A stretch of 64,000 nucleotides of DNA from Siphlonurus alternatus (GCA_949825025.1 OX463780.1:16341480-16405479), one strand, 5' to 3'. Positions 48,008 through 58,843 are shown, numbered from the stretch's first letter. Notes: generated from the sequence alone by a model not told the origin. A program made the numbers and translations.

Positions 48008-48153
48008 ATGGCAACCCTCACCCTTAGTAGATCAAGGCATCAAGAGCCTCTTCTATCCTCGAGCGACACGATGCTGGGAAGCAGCGGTTCAAACATGGAG
48101 CCGCCGCCGGCGTACATGGCACAATATTACGAGCCGGACAGCATTGTGGGCAG
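48008..48153 (+). CDS. First coding exon, PPxY-containing N-terminus, unknown protein
   Basis: ATG at 48008 in excellent context (CTACCATGG) opens 48 codons that end GTGGGCAG|GTATAT, a good donor at 48153/48154 (phase 2). The peptide begins MATLTLSRSRHQEPLLSSSD and contains PPPAY, a PPxY motif of the type bound by WW domains of NEDD4-like ubiquitin ligases, plus a Leu-Leu pair, as in cytoplasmic tails of membrane or endosomal proteins. That role is inference. GC content, Kozak context, donor and the TATA/initiator pair upstream all agree. No second exon could be found downstream within the window. The overlapping frame at 47955-48176 is a shadow. Confidence 0.6.
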
Positions 48154-49113
48154 GTATATATTACAGATTGGACTAAGCTTGTGTCATACCAGTGCTGCTG
48201 AGAGACAACAGATCTACTGGAGTATAAAGTGTTGCAGCATTAGTGAAAATTGTTTACAATACTATATAGGCATATAGTTACTAGGTTACATCGATGTTTT
48301 GTTTGCGACAGGTCTATTAAATAATATATAATATTAGAAATATACAGTTTAAAATTATTTTGCAAATATCATTATAATATTATAATAATATTATAGTTTA
48401 ATGTTCTTTCTTTGTGAGGGAACTTCCATACATATTAATAAATATTATACACAAGCCTCTATTAATATTCAACTATAAATCATAATTATAATATATTTAT
48501 ATCATTATATATAATATATAATGATATATATATATATATATATAATTATGTATAATAATATTATACATTGCTGTACATATTTATGTTATATTTTAATATT
48601 TTTATAATTAAAACAGAAAGAAAAATTTATTTTAACAAATTAGTAAAAGCTAACAATATTAAACAAGGCAAAAAAAAAAAAAAAGTCAATAAAGGAAGAG
48701 AAAACTCAAATTTCTTCATTTTTTTAATATAAATAATTTAGAGAATCCTTATGTTCATAGCATGATACCATGCAACAGAACTATATTTACTAATATAATG
48801 CTTATTGATGCTCAACGATATTATTATATTTATATAAGACCAATTCGGGTCGCTCGCTACAACAGTAGCAAACACTAGGGACCTCGTGATACGTAAATTT
48901 ATTATGTCGTGGTGCCATGGAGGTGGTGGTGGGCAGTCGCCGTAAATTGTGCGGTCCTATTTCCTCCCGGGGATTTCACAGTAGCGGCTACAGTAGAACG
49001 AGGTGGAAATGAATACCGGCATTGAGACTTATTTTTATATACGCTCTGGAGAGTTGTTAGCGAGATAACACTCTGCAAATACCATGCCACCAGATTTGCA
49101 CCTCTTCATGCAC
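48154..49113. other. Probable intron sequence
   Basis: TA-rich sequence with a (TA)n tract near 48527-48543 and a GC-richer patch at 48840-49100. A minus-strand frame in that patch (48902-49090) has no supporting signals. The hAT element begins at its end. Confidence 0.45.
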
Positions 49114-50251
49114 CAGGGGCGTAGACAAGGGGGGGGTTTTGGGTGTTATAACCCCCCCCTTGAGAGCTGAACCTTAGTAAATTTTAAGGGAAAAATAACA
49201 AAAAATGGTACTCGACGGATACGATTTAGATAAAGTTTCATGAAAAATTTTCTTAAAAAAAAATTTAAAAATTTATATCCCCGAAACACATCGTTAATAT
49301 ACAGTATCTTTAATTTATTTAAAATCTGTGTACAGTATTATGATTATTTAAGTATGCTATAGTTATAGTATTATAATTATATTATGTAGTATTCATTATC
49401 GAGTTTTTCATGTTTTTTATACGAAAAGACAACAATTTAAAATATAAAAAATGTTGAAAACATTCCCCGCATGATGTTCAGCATAAAAATAAAAATTATA
49501 TATATAGTATTTTATTATTTTTTAATTAATTAATTATGTAGAAGGTATATTACATGTTTTACAATTGCTAGTTTTATTGTCTAATGTATAATACTGCTGT
49601 ACGTACATATTTAAATTCATTATTAAAGTTAAAAAAAAAACAATTTGTTGAATGTATTAATTTTACAGCATAATTAATGTAATAAATTGATTTTCCTGTT
49701 TTGAAAATTGAAATATAAATAGTTTTTCTTGCTCGTACATCAGTACATCGTCTTAAAATGTGATCTATTTTTTAAAAAAAAGTGGTGACAAAAATATTGG
49801 AACTACATAATTTACGATTTACAAATATAAGAAATTCGCTGCAACTTTTCATCGAAAAAAATTATAGTCCACGTCCCTTTTTAAAAAAAATCGCGCGTCA
49901 TGAAACTAATGAAAATAACCGAAATAACATAAAAGTGGTTATTAGATGAATTACTTGAATTGCTTATTTACTCAAAGCTTTATTTATTACGTTAGTGCAC
50001 GTATTGAAAAAATGAATTAAAAAAATGGGGAGCAAAAAATATAAAATTTTAAAAAAATTGCAACAGGCCATACATTCTCTATAATATAGTATTTTTTCAT
50101 AATTTTACCCTAAAAAAGGGGGCGTGTCCCTAAAAAAATCGCGCCTGCGGCGGGCTATTGGGGGGCTACGCCCCCCAAACCCCCCATTGGGCTGTTCTCA
50201 GTCTTTATATTGAAGAACCCCCCCCTTGGACAAATCCTGGCTACGCCACTG
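49114..50251. mobile_element. Non-autonomous hAT-type transposon (1138 bp)
   Basis: The left end CAGGGGCGTAGACAAGGGG and the right end, read inverted as CAGTGGCGTAGCCAGGATTT, form imperfect terminal in verted repeats with adjoining G-runs. They are flanked by an exact 8 bp duplication, TCATGCAC (49106-49113 and 50252-50259). An 8 bp target duplication and CAG/CTG ends are typical of the hAT superfamily. The 1.1 kb interior is AT-rich with no transposase ORF. The GC-rich right end (GGGGGGCTACGCCCCCC) can itself form a hairpin. Confidence 0.9.
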
Positions 50252-50259
50252 TCATGCAC

Positions 50260-50707
50260 GCTGTAAAGGGTAGTATATATGTGTACTCGTATACTATAAT
50301 ATATATTTTAACTAAAAATTATAAAGTATAATATATAAAATACTTATAAATATAACGTGCATTATAAGAGTACAATTAATTTATGCTGCATGAAAAAGTA
50401 TATATTATATAGACTTCACACAAGAATCGTTAAAAACTCTCTTAATGCAAAGATAAGGTCAGTAGATTATTTCAGTATAATATTTAGCTTCAAACGAATC
50501 ACTGCATGTATATAAATGAATATATAGTATATACGCTTGTGGAATTCTGCACTAAGAGCTTTATTATATATATTATATACATACATATAGCAGACATGAC
50601 GATAATGCAATGCACGCTCAGGTTAACACTGTAACGAGATCAGCACGCCACACACAGTATCCGGATTATTATTATAGTAGCCAGCCAGTTCATTGTAAAT
50701 AACTTCG
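50260..50707. other. AT-rich non-coding stretch
   Basis: TA-rich sequence with short (TA)n runs; no gene or regulatory site is supported. Confidence 0.6.
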
Positions 50708-51028
50708 TTAATAGCTCGCACCTGCCACTAGAATAGGTAATTGGAAAAGGAGACAATGCAATGATGGTGTCATATTTGATATTACATCTCTCAGTATCAA
50801 AAGCTGATAGCGTCTTGTAACGTAAATTACTATGCTGATGATTTCTCCCCTAGTGCTCGTGTAATAATAAGCTGGTTTTCGTTGTACACTGGAAACTAGC
50901 TCGCCTGCTTGCTCGAAGCACCGCGCGGGGACGCTCGTTAACGTGTACTTTAGGTAGGTGTGGTGTACCAATTTATATTCCACGTCGAGGTAAACCTGTG
51001 GCAGCATGATAACATTGTAGTTGTCCAT
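50708..51028 (-). CDS. Hypothetical 106-residue ORF
   Basis: Minus-strand ATG at 51028 opens 106 codons to TAA at 50708. Codon use in the first two-thirds is coding-like (CCC GCG CGG TGC TTC GAG CAA GCA GGC GAG), with residues such as ARCFEQAGELVSSVQRKP. There is no signal peptide; a Leu/Ile-rich segment occurs near the C-terminus. GGCAG|GTGCGA near 50716 could be a donor, which would make this an internal or first exon with little change in length. No recognised domain. Confidence 0.3.
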   Translation of the reverse strand: MDNYNVIMLPQVYLDVEYKLVHHTYLKYTLTSVPARCFEQAGELVSSVQRKPAYYYTSTRGEIISIVIYVTRRYQLLILRDVISNMTPSLHCLLFQLPILVAGASY

Positions 51029-51588
51029 TAGTATATGGAATAAAAAATTGAGAAACAAAATAATCGAGCCACCGGTTACAGTGTTGTCTCTATATCAAAT
51101 AATGTGAAATCTAATTTTTTTATAAATTGAAAAATAAGTATACCAAAAATAACATTTTCATCGATTTTTCAAACTAAAGCTACGTTTACATGTCAACAGT
51201 GTGTGTGACCAAATATTTGACATTTACAATTCAGATGTTACAGTAAACTATATAGCTGCTAGTTTGACGTAAAAGCCATGGTCTATATACAAGTTGTACC
51301 ACAGGGACTTCATGCAACATAATTACTAAATTAGGATAGACAAACATTGCTATATGAGGCAGACAAATATAGAGTTTATGACAAAACAAAGAGGAGCGAT
51401 GTAATAACAATGTCAATGAAGATACATACTTTATTTTGTAAACAATCTTAAAAACAAATATAATTATAATTAATTTAATATAGCTATAGAAACTACAGTT
51501 ATAGTGAATAAAATTACGTATTATATATCGATATATAATAAATTTTGAAGGGTTCCTTGTTTAATATTCAATTTAACCCGGGATAAAA

Positions 51589-51795
51589 ATGTGCGGGATG
51601 AAGTGTGAATGCCTCCCAATAATTATACTCTCATATCTGTACACTGACGAGCAGTTTATTGTAAAAGTTCTATACACCCATAGCATACTTGGAGTGAAGT
51701 TGCACGGGTTACGTTTTCAACCAATTTTACTGTTTGTACAACTGGTTGCATGCCTACCAGGCGTGAAGACTATGAGGCTGCAAATGGATACTTGA
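51589..51795 (+). CDS. Hypothetical 68-residue ORF
   Basis: ATG at 51589 (A at -3) opens 68 codons to TGA. The peptide starts MCGMKCECLPIIILSYL and is hydrophobic in the first third and again near FQPILLFVQLVACL. Codon composition is balanced. No splice or poly(A) support. Confidence 0.2.
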   Translation: MCGMKCECLPIIILSYLYTDEQFIVKVLYTHSILGVKLHGLRFQPILLFVQLVACLPGVKTMRLQMDT

Positions 51796-52114
51796 TCATT
51801 TTTTAAAGCTCTGTCTGCTGCTTTATTTTGTATATAACTTGCAGGGTCGAAATGATACTTTTTGTATGCCATGGTCATTTTATTTTAAATACAGACTAGC
51901 TGTTATACTGATCCTCATGGTTATTACATATATAATATATAATACATGATGTTTTCTTATTACTTATTGTTTTATGTTGTATACAAAGTCTTCTGCTCGT
52001 TGTTAGTAAACAAAGTATTGTTGTGTAATGTCTGTCGCGTGAAAGGAAAAACATGGGGACAGTTGTTGATTTACATGTTAACTTATGGAAAATGACCGTT
52101 AATTTTGAAGTTGG

Positions 52115-52155
52115 AAGTGTCTACTAGCGCCAAAAATGTGTCTACTAGCGCCAAC
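52115..52155. repeat. Two-copy 21 bp tandem repeat
   Basis: GTGTCTACTAGCGCCAA followed by four bases is repeated twice in tandem. The plus strand is open for about 40 codons across it (including STSAKNVSTSANNAITFSA), and the minus strand has an ATG in good context (MALLALVDTFLALVDTS). Coding on either strand is unproven. Confidence 0.6.
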
Positions 52156-53877
52156 AATGCCATTACGTTCTCTGCTCTGGTGGCAGAATCAGGCACTACG
52201 TCGTCCCATGTTTAACAATGAAAAAGGCATGCGACAGACATTATAAACAATGGTTTGTTACAACCATTGCGAGTAGAAGACTTTGGTTGTATATATAATG
52301 TAAACTTGGTATTCATTGATATTGAGTTAAGTAAAATATAATATATAAAAAATATGTGTACTACAGCTGCAGAGAAAACCTTTCAAACTTCGGTAAAAAG
52401 CGCGAGCTCCTAATGCATGGTATAATGACTAATGAGACAAGTTTTTTTTTAAATACCTTAAAGTTCAGTACAGTCTGAAATGTACAGTCATTTGCACAAA
52501 AAATACCTTCTTTTAAAAAAAAGCAATACTTTTGAAGCGCGCGTGTCACTTTTTATTTGATATATACATCGAAAAGTACTTATTTGAGAGTGGACATTGC
52601 TTCTACTTTTTGTACCCCCGTCTCAACAAGAGCCAAAGTGTTTCCAGCAGGCTAGAACTGCAAGTAAGCAGCGCGACGAGAAGTAAAACTTTGTACGTAC
52701 GGTATATGAAAGTTTGTTATGTGTATTTTACAGCCAGCAGTACTTCATAAAGAAAAAGAATCCTTTTTTTTTATACATTGGATACTAAAAAAGAAAAAAA
52801 GTAAGTTGATGTGTTTCTGTCTATAATGGTATACTTTACTATATAATATAGAAGACGTAAAAAGTTACATTTTAGTAAAATAAATTTATTTCACTAAAAA
52901 CTGAAGTTTTTACTAACATGATGACAAACTTTGACATTAAATAAATAGTTAATGTGACATACTGGCAATTCGACGAGAAAATAATAAAAATACAGCTTTA
53001 CTGCAAGTATACTTGCTGCATGATGTTATTACTATATATTATATACCGCTGTTTTAAATATAAAAAAGTGTTGGAACAAAATTATGTCTTATTCCGCTTG
53101 CTATAATAGCAATACAGTTTGGTATATTCATCAATATAATACGCTCTTACAATATTTAAGTGCAAAATTTAATTTAAGCCGGAGCAAGGAATATTATAAT
53201 GCTGCAAATAATTATACGTTTTACTATTAGTTTAAAAGTTGAAAAATAATAATAATTTAAGATGAAGTAATATTATATAATGTAATTTGATCTGCTGCAA
53301 GTATAGGATTTACATTCTCCATGCCATCATATACTCTTATAAGTTATAATAATTAATATATATAATTACTGTATGTAATATTACCTAAATAACGCTCATC
53401 GAATTTCATAACAATACATGTTAAACTTGCTAATATTGACATTTTTATAATTTATTTTTGGTATAGCTTCATGTTTTAATATTCGAACATAATTAAAATT
53501 GATAAGAATGTCAAATAAAAAAAAATAAAAACATTATACTATACAACACATTTTGCCTTTGGGATTTTAATTTTTGTGCTTGCTCATTTTAATTACATTC
53601 TTTATACATTATATTCCACTGTATATCGAAAAAGAATTATAAAATTATCACTCGTGAAAGTCCTGAAGCAGTAGCTTTATTTACATTATGTTCGTACATC
53701 CTCATAATGTGTAAACAATTGATAATCTATCTCTCTATTATGTGCCATGGCCAAGCCTATCAATATTACATATAGAAAGGCTATACACTTTGTGACTGTG
53801 TGGCAAACATAAGATTTATAAAGTATCCTCTTGAGGTGTTGAGGGGTAAATAATGTTGATGCGAGTAATAAATTATC

Positions 53878-54071
53878 TCAGCAGGCTTGAAGATTGACGT
53901 CGGTCAGAAAACACGCGGCACCCTGCAGGGCCATGTCATCGTACATACCACCACCGTATGATACATGGTGACACGTAAAATCGATCAGCAGACCCTCCCA
54001 GCCAATCAAGCCCCATCGATCAACTCTCTGTCGTCGAAGATAGCTTGACATTCTAGGAGATAAGACGATGT
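53878..54071 (-). CDS. Probable terminal coding exon, unknown product
   Basis: Minus strand: a long polypyrimidine tract (CTCTCCTCTTTCTTCTTCTC, then GCCTAG at 54072) is an excellent acceptor. The exon is open for 64 codons to TGA at 53878-53880. Residues include PRMSSYLRRQRVDRWGLIGW, then FTCHHVSYGGGMYDDMALQG and a final DVNLQAC; three Cys. A second AG at 54052 lies directly before an in-frame ATG (54051), so a 57-residue stand-alone ORF is the alternative. AATAAA occurs about 190 bases past the stop (near 53684). GC content is well above the surroundings. I cannot assign a family; the DDMALQG stretch faintly recalls DD-x-AL-N motifs in VMO1-like proteins, which is only a hint. Confidence 0.42.
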
Positions 54072-54904
54072 CTAGGCGAGAGAAGAAGAAAGAGGAGAGT
54101 CACAAGATAAGACTGAGCAGGCTGCTGATACTACATATAAATTGTGTACCAGTAGCTCTGTAAGCCAATAGATTTTTTTTTTCTCTTATATGATTAATAC
54201 TACTACTACTATAGAAAAACCATAGTTTATGGATGTTGGAAGAAGTGTGTTTGAACAAGTTTAAGCTTAAAGTAATTTACGTTTGGAAAATATTTTCAAA
54301 AAAAAAACTAAAGCACAAAGTAGATAAGCTTAAATTTTCCTGAGAATCAAGATAAACATTGTTAAAAAGCTTCTCTCCAGTAATCAATTTATAAAGAAGT
54401 AAAGCCGCTTACTTTTTGTTACATAAGAGAAAATGTGCGAGAGAAAAGAATTTCTCCATGACCGGCATAAGTGATTACAAGAAAAAGAAAATAGACTTAA
54501 TTTTTGTTACATGTAAAAGTTTGGTGTTATAAATTATATAGTGTATAAGTTTTGTTGCATGTTCTTTTGCCGGAATAAGCTCTTGTTATGAGTTTTGGTT
54601 GCTTCCAGTAGCTTTTGGTAGAGAAGTCTGCGACACTTAGATAACCGCATGAACAATGCTATGGCACAGAACTAACTAGCTGTTTATAGTGGAGTGCTGC
54701 TGCACGAATATGGGTCTTAACTAAATCTGGCTTGTTCTAAACATTTGCATCTCTTCAGTATTTTTGCTGCGTCTTGTTAAATTGAACCAAACAACGAAAC
54801 TAAATTATTTAGATTACATGACACAATTTAAAAGTGAAAAACATAAATTTATTAAATAACTTAATTAATAGAATGATAAATATTATCAGGCGAAGTAGAC
54901 ATAA

Positions 54905-55301
54905 TAAGTTGATGTACTTTTACATACCATATGGTATGCTGGGCAATCTCCGCCGCTCCTTGAACTTTTATGCAGCACCACACATTAACACTGACTTTAA
55001 TAATTATATAATAGCTAGAGTACACGCATATGCATATGCCTATTTTAGTAACTATAATTCAATAATGTACAATTTGCACAAAATTCGATGTATTCACTCC
55101 TAATTAATTGGTGATATTTCGCAAGTAGTCTACTTGCTTTGACGAACCGAGCTCTTCTGCTGCTCTGTAGGACTTTTTTTAATTTAAAGACAAGTAGTGA
55201 CACGTCGGTATGAGGTAGGTCAGATGTGGTGCTGCATAAAAGTTCAAGGAGCGGCGGAGATTGCCCAGCATACATATGGTATGTAAAAGTACATCAACTT
55301 A
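54905..55301. repeat. Inverted repeat with ~78 bp arms
   Basis: TAAGTTGATGTACTTTTACA at 54905 and the following bases to about 54983 are repeated inverted at about 55224-55301, nearly identical, around a 240 bp unpaired spacer. The arms include GGCAATCTCCGCCGCTCC. It is probably a non-autonomous DNA transposon; no target duplication is evident. The open frames at 54834-55103 and 55045-55275 are produced by the two arms and spacer. Confidence 0.75.
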
Positions 55302-55329
55302 ACTTAATTAATATTTTTTTACAATTTAA

Positions 55330-55713
55330 GGTAGAGATAACGTCGAACAGCTGTTCGACGTAATCCCCTTTGATTAACATGTAAACCTTAGCAAATTGAC
55401 AAAAATTCTGAAATTTTTTTGAGAGGCAGATATTAGTGCCTAAAAGCCATAGCAAAAGTTTCAAAAACATTTAACGAGCCGATTTTTTTAAATTAATTTT
55501 TAGTTTGGCTCTCCATGAGAAAGCCCTATGCTGAAAATTAAAAAAAATAATTAAAAAAAATCGGCTCGTTAAATCGTTTTGAATTTTTTTCTATGGCTTT
55601 CAGGCACTAATATCTTCCTCTCAAAAAAATTTCAGAATTTTTGTCAATTTGCTAAGGTTTACATGTTAATCAAAGAGCATTACGTCGATCAGCTGTTCGG
55701 CGTTATCTCTACC
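55330..55713. mobile_element. TTAA hairpin MITE, family C copy 2
   Basis: GGTAGAGATAACGTCGAACA at the left pairs with the right end (GGCGTTATCTCTACC), flanked by TTAA on both sides (55326-55329, 55714-55717). The interior matches the copy at 18302-18692 closely (CATGTAAACCTTAGCAAATT). The outer ends contain a small internal palindrome (CGTCGAACAGCTGTTCGACG). 384 bp. Confidence 0.88.
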
Positions 55714-55940
55714 TTAATCAGTTTAATTGCTTTTTAAAACGTTATAAAATAGTATAATATTTACCAAACTTTATTATACGTACAAAAAAGAAAATTTAAA
55801 TTCTTATATATATAGTATAATATTAAAATGGAAAAATACCTGGCATAACATGTTTAATAACAATATATTTTAACGAAATAGATACTTGACATTTTCCGTC
55901 GTATATAAAATACAGGATATACAAATCTGAAAACCAAGGT

Positions 55941-57120
55941 GTACTGAAGGGAACACTTTTTTAATATCATCTTATCAACAAAAATAAGACCGATTCACTG
56001 GTAATAATCATTTTCTTGTTCAGGCTCCCAAATTTGAATTCCAGGGACCAACGGCTAAAAAGTGAAGTTGTGACGTATCGGTCTGGCCACACGCGATGAC
56101 CAGTAGAAATTTTATGGCGAGATGAGAGCAGGAGCGGCGATACCGGATGTTGGCTGTCATTAAAATAAACACAAATTTTCAACGTCCATGAGAAATCATC
56201 TTTCATCTTTTTCATCGATTGGGATGAAATCACAATTCAATTTCCTATCTAGCGGTACAAAAATTATTTTTCTGTGATGATTAGAACAATTTATAATAAA
56301 GTGCAATTGCATGAAAATGCATTGATGCAATTCTCAATCTCAGCTAATATGCATCGCACAATAACGAAATTTATACTAATCGATTGGAAATTTTATCATC
56401 AGTTACGCACTATCATTAAAAATTACAAAAATTGATAATTAACAAAAGTTGAAATTTTATATTTTTATTTTATTGTCAGGAATGTAGTAATATGGGAAAA
56501 AAATTGGAGTGGCGATGGTGATGTTAGCCGTCGCCGGAGTCGCCGCGCTTGACCGGAAACCATAACTCTTACTGGTGTCAATAAAATAATAAAATAAATA
56601 TAAAATTTCAACTTTTGTTAATTACCAATTTTTGTAATTTTTAATGATAGTGCATAAACTGATGATAAAATTTCCAATCGATTAGTATAAATTTCGTTCT
56701 TGTGCGATGCATATTAGCTGAGATTGAGAATTGCATCAATGCATTTTCATGCAATTGCACTTTATTATAAATTGTTCTAATCATCACAGAAAAATAATTT
56801 TTGTACCGCTAGATAGGAAATTGAATTGTGATTTCATCCCAATCGTTGAAAAAGACGAAAGATGATTTCTCATAGACGTTGAAAATTTGTGTTTATTTTA
56901 ATGACAGCCAACATCCGGTATCGCCGCTTCTGCTCTCATCTCGCCATAAAATTTCTACTGGACATCGCGTGTGGCCAGACCGATACGTCACAACTTCACT
57001 TTTTAGCCGTTGGTCCCTGGAATTCAAATTTGGGAGCCTGAACAAGAAAATGATTATTACCAGTGAATCGGTCTTATTTTTGTTGATAAGATGATATTAA
57101 AAAAGTGTTCCCTTCAGTAC
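55941..57120. mobile_element. 1.18 kb near-perfect palindromic element
   Basis: GTACTGAAGGGAACAC at 55941 is mirrored by GTGTTCCCTTCAGTAC ending at 57120. The two arms of about 530 bp are almost identical for their full length, with a roughly 110 bp GC-rich unpaired loop (about 56475-56590, containing CGTCGCCGGAGTCGCCGCG). Both arms carry the same open frame, on opposite strands (55967-56233 minus; 56879-57094 plus). The high arm identity suggests recent insertion or continuing homogenisation. No transposase seen. Confidence 0.85.
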
Positions 57121-57330
57121 CCCTTTAAATTCGTAGCTTCGTACATTTTTTTTTTTTTGGCTGTTGTCTAAAATGTATCCGGACAAAATAAAGTTATGGA
57201 CATTATGGAGTCACCATACGGACTTTTATACAATTTTCTTTTACCAAAAAAAAATGGCCATAAATCATAAATTTTGCTAAGCTTGTAAAGGAAATATATA
57301 TATACGGTTTGTATGTACATGATATAATAT

Positions 57331-57546
57331 ATGGCGAGGGATAAGTTACAAGGCTCACAGCGTGTGCTCGGCATTTTTAAAGGCGTCTACTGTATGCGCT
57401 CCAGCCTGACCTCGGCGTGCACCGATTGGGTAGTTTGTCTTCGTGGTGACACTAACGTCACTGTTCGCCAAGACATGGAGGAACACTCCATGCAAAGGAA
57501 AGTTGGAAGTGGTAGAAAATTGTTTAAATTTATTTTAATTGAATAA
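57331..57546 (+). CDS. Hypothetical 71-residue protein
   Basis: ATG at 57331 opens 71 codons to TAA at 57544-57546; AATAAA (57542-57547) overlaps the stop and could serve as poly(A) signal. Codon use is strongly coding-like (CGC TCC AGC CTG ACC TCG GCG TGC ACC). The peptide begins MARDKLQGSQRVLGIFKGVY, has three Cys, a possible N-glycosylation site (NVT) and a basic C-terminus. It lacks an obvious signal peptide. AGTG|GTAGAA near the end might be a donor. It stands just after the palindromic element. No family recognised. Confidence 0.4.
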   Translation: MARDKLQGSQRVLGIFKGVYCMRSSLTSACTDWVVCLRGDTNVTVRQDMEEHSMQRKVGSGRKLFKFILIE

Positions 57547-57769
57547 AAAATATCACACGCAAAAACGCTAAAAACATTTTAAGTAATTAATATGATCTTG
57601 CATGGATTATTTGACCCGAAAATCACATGCTCATCAACTACTAGTGTATGCGGAAATTTGATCAAATAAATAAAATTAATTGAATTATCAATCAATAATA
57701 ATGTTATTATTATTATAAATTTAATGTAATTTAAAAACTCATGACCATGCAATATTAAGCTTAAAGGCG

Positions 57770-57953
57770 GATTCAGATGGCGACAACGGCGATGCGACGC
57801 GATTTTAACGTAAAAGCTGTGAAATCCTATGCGGCGGCGAATTCGCCGGTAATCGCGTTAATTACGATGCTCTTTTTCTTTTAATCGCCCAATATGGCCG
57901 CCAATTGATGTTACAGCAAGCAAAATCGCGTCGCCGTTGTCGCCATCTGAATC
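57770..57953. mobile_element. Short CpG-rich hairpin MITE (184 bp)
   Basis: GATTCAGATGGCGACAACGG at 57770 pairs with CGTTGTCGCCATCTGAATC ending at 57953; the arms extend through ACGCGATTTT and its complement, about 40 bp each. The interior has further CpG-rich sequence (GCGGCGGCGAATTCGCCGG). No ORF and no clear target duplication. Confidence 0.75.
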
Positions 57954-58089
57954 AATATCATTGATATCTTTAAATATCATTGCTGAAATGACTTGTTTTC
58001 AATTTTTAATAGTACATGGTTAATATCGCAAGTCATCAATCCATCTAGCAGCCACTCTTTATGAGGCTCGACTTTGGTAACCTCACATT

Positions 58090-58215
58090 ATGCCTTCCGT
58101 TGTTGACGATAACCAGACCCAAGTGTTAGCAACACACCGTTGGCTATTTATAAGCACGCGGAAATCGCATCAGTGCGTCACGTTCGCCCACATCTCGCCC
58201 CCGCACGACCTCTTC
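58090..58215 (+). CDS. Candidate first exon (or promoter with 5' UTR exon)
   Basis: Two readings compete. (a) ATG at 58090 opens 42 codons of coding-like sequence (MPSVVDDNQTQVLATHRWLF, then HQCVTFAHISPPHD) ending at TTC|GTAAGA, a good donor at 58215/58216. (b) TATTTATAAG at about 58145 with an initiator GCATCAGTGCG 26 bases downstream (A at 58172) would start transcription inside this frame, making 58172-58215 an untranslated first exon with the same donor. Both place a plus-strand gene start here. No downstream exon is certain. Confidence 0.35.
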
Positions 58216-58843
58216 GTAAGAACTAGTTTACCACCTTGATACATCGTAACCTCAACCTTGTGAGCGAACAAGCTAAGAAAACGAGGAGTTGTCAAATAAT
58301 GTCACCTAACAAGCGTGTTTTAGATACACATACTTGTATCCGTTCCATGCAAGATCAGCCTGAATTATGTGAACGAAATACGAGAGAAAATCTTTGACAC
58401 CTTCAAATATAAAAGCTTAAATAATCATTTAAAGATAAGTTGTGTTTCGTAATTGAGTTATGTGTAATATTTTTGTTTCGAAAGCGAAAACATTTTATTT
58501 ATACTACAAAAATAAATCTAAAAAATATATAAATAAAATGCCTGTATCTAATTATAAATGTTTTATTTTCCCTTCACCTTTTTACATGTTTACATGCACG
58601 TATAAAATTTAGAAAGAAAGTGTGAAATTCACATGAATAATATTTAAAGAGAAGCTTCTCTCTTTTTTTTTAATGCATTTACATACGAGTTTTGGTCATG
58701 CAAATAAATATAATGTGGAAAATTTCGGTTCCCTTTGACTACAAACAAACGTAAAAATTAGAGTACGTGGCAAAATTATTGCGACTGTCACGTTATTTTG
58801 TACTTGGCTGGCAACATCACCGAGTTAATGCATTGCCTAATAA

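Noticed and set aside
49114..50251. Retrotransposon or LTR interpretation
   Set aside because: Ends are inverted rather than direct repeats and the 8 bp duplication fits hAT; no reverse transcriptase fragment was seen.
55967..57094. Identical ORFs on opposite strands, possibly a duplicated gene
   Set aside because: They are the two arms of the palindromic element; identity follows from arm identity, and the ORF lacks a start consensus and domain.
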